From AC-37 sp036389105 (GTDB lineage: Bacteria; Actinomycetota; Thermoleophilia; Solirubrobacterales; Thermoleophilaceae): a stretch of DNA of 16,520 nucleotides. The stretch is from assembly GCA_036389105.1 (NCBI GenBank), contig DASVQK010000014.1, positions 1 to 16,520 on the forward strand, read 5' to 3'. Shown piece after piece: positions 13,865 to 16,520 of the stretch (position 1 is its first letter; each line of letters starts with the position of its first letter). Made by a program: the position numbers and the translations under genes. The notes under the pieces were generated by a model. The model was not told the origin of the DNA, searched no databases, and saw only the letters and a program-made list of their open reading frames with translations.

Positions 13865-14517
13865 CGACCTTCACCGGACTCGACGCCGGCCGCGTGCGCC
13901 AGAACCTGGAGCGCGTGCGCGAGCGGATCGCGGCGGCCGGGGGAGATCCGGCGCGCGTCGAGGTCTGCGCCGCGATCAAGTACGTGCCCGCGGAGGAGCT
14001 GCCCGTGCTGGCGGAGGCCGGCATCCGCCTGGTGGGCGAGAACCGCGCGCAGGAGCTGCTGGCCAAGCAGGAGGCGCACCGCGACCTGTTCGAGTGGGAC
14101 TTCATCGGCGTCCTCCAGAGCCGCAAGGTGCGCGACGTGGCGCCCAACGTGCGCCTGATCCACTCGGTCGCGTCCGACTCCGCTCTCAAGCAGCTGGCCA
14201 AGCACCCGGCCGGCGAGGTGCTCGTGGAGGTGAACGCGGCCGGGGAGGAGGGGAAGGCCGGGATCGCGCCGGCCGAGCTGGGCGCCTTCATCGACCGCTG
14301 CCCGGTGCCGGTCACGGGCCTGATGACGATGCCGCCGTTCGCGGAGGACCCCGACGACAGCCGTCTCCACTTCGCGCGCCTGGCCGAGCTGGCCGCAGAG
14401 CACGGCCTCGAGCGCCTGTCGATGGGCACCACCCAGGACTACGAGGCCGCGGTGGCCGAGGGCGCCACCATCGTCAGGCTCGGCACCGTGCTCTACGCCG
14501 GCGCCATGCTGGGCTGA
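13861..14517 (+). CDS. yggS: YggS/PLPBP-family pyridoxal phosphate homeostasis protein
   Basis: This 218-aa protein is a single-domain, alanine-racemase-like TIM barrel that binds PLP but has no known enzyme activity and keeps PLP and amino-acid pools balanced. The PLP lysine is K40 (VCAAIKYVPAEEL). GENRAQELLAK (46-56), LSMGTTQDYEAAVAEG and IVRLGTVLY are family blocks. IGVLQSRKVR replaces the more usual IGxLQxNK. ATG at 13861 overlaps the pgeF stop by 4 nt. It is the last plus-strand gene of the long run and is followed by a bidirectional hairpin. sepF, its usual neighbour, lies about 1 kb further on, beyond a minus-strand hydrolase gene. Confidence 0.95.
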   Translation: MTTFTGLDAGRVRQNLERVRERIAAAGGDPARVEVCAAIKYVPAEELPVLAEAGIRLVGENRAQELLAKQEAHRDLFEWDFIGVLQSRKVRDVAPNVRLIHSVASDSALKQLAKHPAGEVLVEVNAAGEEGKAGIAPAELGAFIDRCPVPVTGLMTMPPFAEDPDDSRLHFARLAELAAEHGLERLSMGTTQDYEAAVAEGATIVRLGTVLYAGAMLG

Positions 14518-14573
14518 GCGCCGCGCGCGTCCCGACCCGCTCCGCGACGCCGCCGAACGGCAGCGATAACGAG

Positions 14574-14602
14574 GGGTCGGCCGGCGCGGCCGATGCCGAC
14601 CC
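14574..14602. terminator. bidirectional terminator hairpin
   Basis: GGGTCGGC (14574-14581) pairs perfectly with GCCGACCC (14595-14602) around a 13-nt GC-rich loop that can fold further. It lies between the convergent stops of yggS and the hydrolase and touches the hydrolase stop codon. No T-tract is present on the plus strand. Confidence 0.65.
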
Positions 14603-15433
14603 TCATTGCCGCCTCTCCGCGAACGCCGCGATCGCCTTCGACAGCCGCGCCCCCTGCCACGCGAGCGGCGACTTGCCCTCGTCCTCCACCAGCAGCTCGC
14701 CCCGCGGCAGGGCGTCGGCGTACCGCTCGGCGACCGAGAGCGGGTGCGTCGGGTCCGCCTCGTCGCGCGAGCCCACCACCAGCGCCGGGGCATCCACGTC
14801 GCGCAGCGCCTCCAAGCCGTCGAACGGCGCCGACCCGGGCACCACGCGCAGGGCGTCGGCCACCGCGCGCAGGTCCCGGTGGCGCTCCAGCCGCTGCCGG
14901 GCGTTCTCCAGGGCCGCCTCCCGCCACCGCTCCGACACGTCGTCGCCGCCCCAGACCGACAGGAAGCCGTCCACGCCGTCGCGCTCGAGCGCGTCGGCGA
15001 GCTCCTCCCACGCCCCCGGCTCCCCGCGAGCGGCCTCCACGAACGCCGGGGTGACCAGCACCAGCCCGGCCACCCGGTCGCCGTCCTCCAAGGCCAGCCG
15101 CAGCGCGGTGTGAGCGCCCATGGACACCCCGACCACCACAGCGCGGCCCACCTCGAGCCCGTCCAGCACGGCGCAGAGGTCGCCCGCCAGGTCGGAGTAC
15201 TCGTACGCGGAGCGATCTTCGGCGGGGTCGGACTCCCCGTGCCCGCGCGCGTCGTACGCCACCGTCCAGAACCCCGCCCGCGGCAGCGCGCGCGACCCGT
15301 GCACCACGTAGCGCCGCGTGGCGGTCAGCCCGTGGAGCATCACGATGGGCGGCCCGTCGCCCTCGGACGTGCCGCGCAGCACCACGTTTCCGCTGGAAAC
15401 CTCGAACGACGTGGCGTCGGACGCGGCCGTCAC
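14603..15433 (-). CDS. alpha/beta hydrolase
   Basis: The 276-aa protein has the alpha/beta-hydrolase fold: oxyanion-loop HGLTATRR (34-41), YDARGHGESDP (60-70), nucleophile elbow GVSMGAH with S104 (102-108), and the acid strand ALVVGSRDEADP (217-228; D224 or D227). The catalytic His is expected near residue 254 in a G-H-S/x context, but the sequence there reads EDEGKSPLAWQGARLS (250-265), with Lys in its place. A different His (e.g. H230) might serve, or the protein may not be a classical hydrolase. Substrate is unknown. It is read from GTG at 15433, divergent from sepF with 56 nt between, and interrupts the usual yggS-sepF adjacency. No signal peptide is seen. Confidence 0.88.
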   Translation of the reverse strand: MTAASDATSFEVSSGNVVLRGTSEGDGPPIVMLHGLTATRRYVVHGSRALPRAGFWTVAYDARGHGESDPAEDRSAYEYSDLAGDLCAVLDGLEVGRAVVVGVSMGAHTALRLALEDGDRVAGLVLVTPAFVEAARGEPGAWEELADALERDGVDGFLSVWGGDDVSERWREAALENARQRLERHRDLRAVADALRVVPGSAPFDGLEALRDVDAPALVVGSRDEADPTHPLSVAERYADALPRGELLVEDEGKSPLAWQGARLSKAIAAFAERRQ

Positions 15434-15437
15434 GGGG

Positions 15438-15443
15438 TAACTT
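15438..15443 (+). promoter_or_regulatory. possible -10 box TAACTT for sepF
   Basis: TAACTT matches TANNNT and would start transcription near 15451, about 39 nt before the sepF ATG. A TAGACG six bases later is an alternative. This is the weakest of the promoter calls, made mainly because the 56-nt divergent gap must hold a promoter. Confidence 0.3.
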
Positions 15444-15489
15444 GTAGACGAAAGGGTTTTCGGCCGAGCACACGAAAGAACGACGCAAG

Positions 15490-16029
15490 ATGGCCCTCAG
15501 GGACACCTGGCACCGCACGCTGGTCTACTTCGGCCTCGCTGAGGAGGAGGACGGCTACCGCGAGGAGCTGGAGCCGGAGCCCGAGACGGAGCTGGAGGAC
15601 CGCTACCGCGAGCGCCCCAACGTCCGCCGCCTGAACCAGCGCCGGCGCCGCGACGAGTTCGACGACATCTTCGCCGACGAGCCCTCCGGCCGCTCGAGCC
15701 GCGAGACCCGCGTCCTGCGCCCGGTCCAGAACGGCGGCGGGCGCGGCGGCGGCACCCAGGTCCACCTGGTCATCCCGAAGAGCTTCAACGACGCCCAGCA
15801 GGTGGCCGACCAGTTCAAGGAGGACGTGCCGGTCATCCTCAACCTCCAGGGCACCGACACCGACCTCTCCAAGCGCCTGATCGACTTCGCCTCGGGGCTG
15901 ACGTACGCGCTCGACGGCGGCATGCAGCGCATCGCCGACAAGGTCTTCCTACTCACGCCCCGCAACGTCGAGGTCTCGGCCGAGGAGCGCGCCCGGCTGA
16001 TCGAGAAGGGCTTCTTCAACCAGTCGTAG
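15490..16029 (+). CDS. sepF: cell division protein SepF
   Basis: SepF bundles FtsZ filaments and ties the Z-ring to the membrane; in actinobacteria, which usually lack FtsA, it is the main anchor. The 179-aa product has the expected architecture. An N-terminal amphipathic membrane helix (ALRDTWHRTLVYFGLAEEE, 2-20) comes first, followed by a charged acidic/arginine linker (21-88). A C-terminal FtsZ-binding core (90-163) includes VHLVIPKSFNDAQQVADQF, VILNLQGTD and SGLTYALDGGMQRI. GAAAGAAC upstream of ATG 15490 is a weak ribosome binding site. A GC hairpin overlaps and follows the stop, and proC begins 35 nt later. Confidence 0.95.
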   Translation: MALRDTWHRTLVYFGLAEEEDGYREELEPEPETELEDRYRERPNVRRLNQRRRRDEFDDIFADEPSGRSSRETRVLRPVQNGGGRGGGTQVHLVIPKSFNDAQQVADQFKEDVPVILNLQGTDTDLSKRLIDFASGLTYALDGGMQRIADKVFLLTPRNVEVSAEERARLIEKGFFNQS

Positions 16030-16046
16030 GGGGCGCCGCCGCCCCC
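16029..16046 (+). terminator. short GC hairpin after sepF
   Basis: GGGGGCG (16029-16035) and CGCCCCC (16040-16046) form a perfect 7-bp stem with a 4-nt loop. It begins at the last base of the sepF stop codon and lacks a T-tract. It may end sepF transcripts before the proC promoter. Confidence 0.5.
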
Positions 16047-16049
16047 ACA

Positions 16050-16055
16050 TATGCT
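16050..16055 (+). promoter_or_regulatory. -10 box TATGCT for proC
   Basis: TATGCT matches TANNNT closely and lies 9 nt before ATG 16065, predicting a leader of about two nt or none. It follows the sepF hairpin by 3 nt, so proC probably has its own promoter. Confidence 0.5.
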
Positions 16056-16064
16056 TGCCCAGCG

Positions 16065-16520
16065 ATGCGACTAGGGCTCATAGGGGCGGGAAACATGGCC
16101 AGCGCGCTGGCGCGCGGCCTGGGCGAGCCGGCGCTGGTCTCGGACATCGACCGCGCCCGCGCGGAGACGCTGGCGACCGCGATCGGCGGCCGGGCGGTGG
16201 AGTCGAACGCGGAGGCGGCGGAGGGCTCGGACGCGGTGGTCCTCTGCCACAAGCCGGCCCAGCTGGAGGCCGTCGCGGACGAGATTCGCGACCACGCCGG
16301 CGCGGTGGTCTCGATCCTCGGCGGCGTGACGACCGAGGCCGTGGCCGAGGCCTACCCCGGCAAGCCCGTCTACCGCTTCATGCCGAGCATCCCGGTCGAG
16401 GTGCGCCAGGGCGTGGTCTGCTACGCGCCGGGCCCCCACGCAGCGGATGGCCCGGAGGACGAGATCCGCGAGCTGTTCGGCCGCCTGGGCACGCTGATCG
16501 ACACCCCGGAGCGCCTGATC
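16065..16520 (+). CDS. proC: pyrroline-5-carboxylate reductase (5' part)
   Basis: ProC reduces pyrroline-5-carboxylate to proline with NAD(P)H. The 152 residues present hold the N-terminal Rossmann fold: MRLGLIGAGNMASALARGL with the GxGNM dinucleotide motif (7-11), VVLCHKPAQLE, VSILGGVTTEAV and YRFMPSIPVEVRQGVVCYA, matching the family R-x-MPN-x-P block with Ser for Asn. The frame is open at the right edge; about 110 residues (the dimerisation domain) should lie beyond the window. ATG at 16065 has a TANNNT box 9 nt upstream and no ribosome binding site. proC next to sepF is common in division clusters. Confidence 0.93.
   Translation, partial: MRLGLIGAGNMASALARGLGEPALVSDIDRARAETLATAIGGRAVESNAEAAEGSDAVVLCHKPAQLEAVADEIRDHAGAVVSILGGVTTEAVAEAYPGKPVYRFMPSIPVEVRQGVVCYAPGPHAADGPEDEIRELFGRLGTLIDTPERLI

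Noticed and set aside
15448..15478. Direct repeat ACGAAAG upstream of sepF (15448-15454 and 15472-15478)
   Set aside because: Seven bases, two copies only; it may well be chance and has no further support.

Overview
The window is a high-GC bacterial chromosome segment. The best guess is a deep-branching actinobacterium of the Thermoleophilia (Solirubrobacterales-like) kind. The signs are very high G+C at third codon positions, frequent GTG starts, several promoters that look leaderless with a TANNNT -10 box, an actinobacterial division gene (sepF), and a HisZ plus short-HisG pair. That pair argues against the well-known Streptomyces/Mycobacterium lineages, which use long HisG. The placement is an inference from gene content; no database search was possible.

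Left part (1-4823): the window opens with the last bases of a 23S rRNA, then a spacer with two hairpins, a complete 5S rRNA and a GC-rich terminator hairpin. After it come small, mostly monocistronic genes in both directions: a one-helix membrane protein, an HD-domain protein, a proline/alanine-rich hypothetical protein (minus), a YbgC-like thioesterase, a divergent isocitrate/isopropylmalate dehydrogenase-family protein (minus), a small protein with two zinc-binding modules, a four-helix membrane protein, and a second HD-domain hydrolase (minus). Several of these starts have a TANNNT box 6-9 nt upstream and no ribosome binding site.

Central part (4974-14517): a long plus-strand run begins with murA, whose catalytic-loop cysteine is replaced by aspartate, the state linked to natural fosfomycin resistance. 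It continues hisZ-hisG-hisD-hisB-hisH-hisA-hisF, then a tRNA nucleotidyltransferase (CCA/A-adding) gene, pgeF and yggS. Seven of the nine junctions from hisZ to yggS are 4-nt ATGA/GTGA overlaps and the other two are 10 and 4 nt, so this is very likely one translationally coupled operon. HisC, HisI and HisE/HisN are not in the run. The run makes the HisZ/HisG first enzyme, the dehydratase, HisA, the HisH/HisF glutamine amidotransferase-cyclase and the final dehydrogenase. Its tail adds tRNA 3'-end maturation, purine nucleoside/peptidoglycan-precursor housekeeping (PgeF) and PLP homeostasis (YggS).

Right part (14518-16520): a bidirectional terminator separates yggS from a convergent alpha/beta hydrolase with no canonical catalytic histidine. 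Then come divergent sepF (FtsZ anchor) and the 5' part of proC (pyrroline-5-carboxylate reductase), which runs off the edge. pgeF-yggS-sepF-proC is the familiar division-cluster order, here interrupted by the hydrolase. I see no mobile elements, CRISPR, phage genes or tRNA genes. The only stretch over 300 bases that might look empty (1293-1817) holds the minus-strand proline-rich gene and a divergent promoter region. I found no clear new multi-gene system; the most unusual items are single proteins and the promoter pattern.
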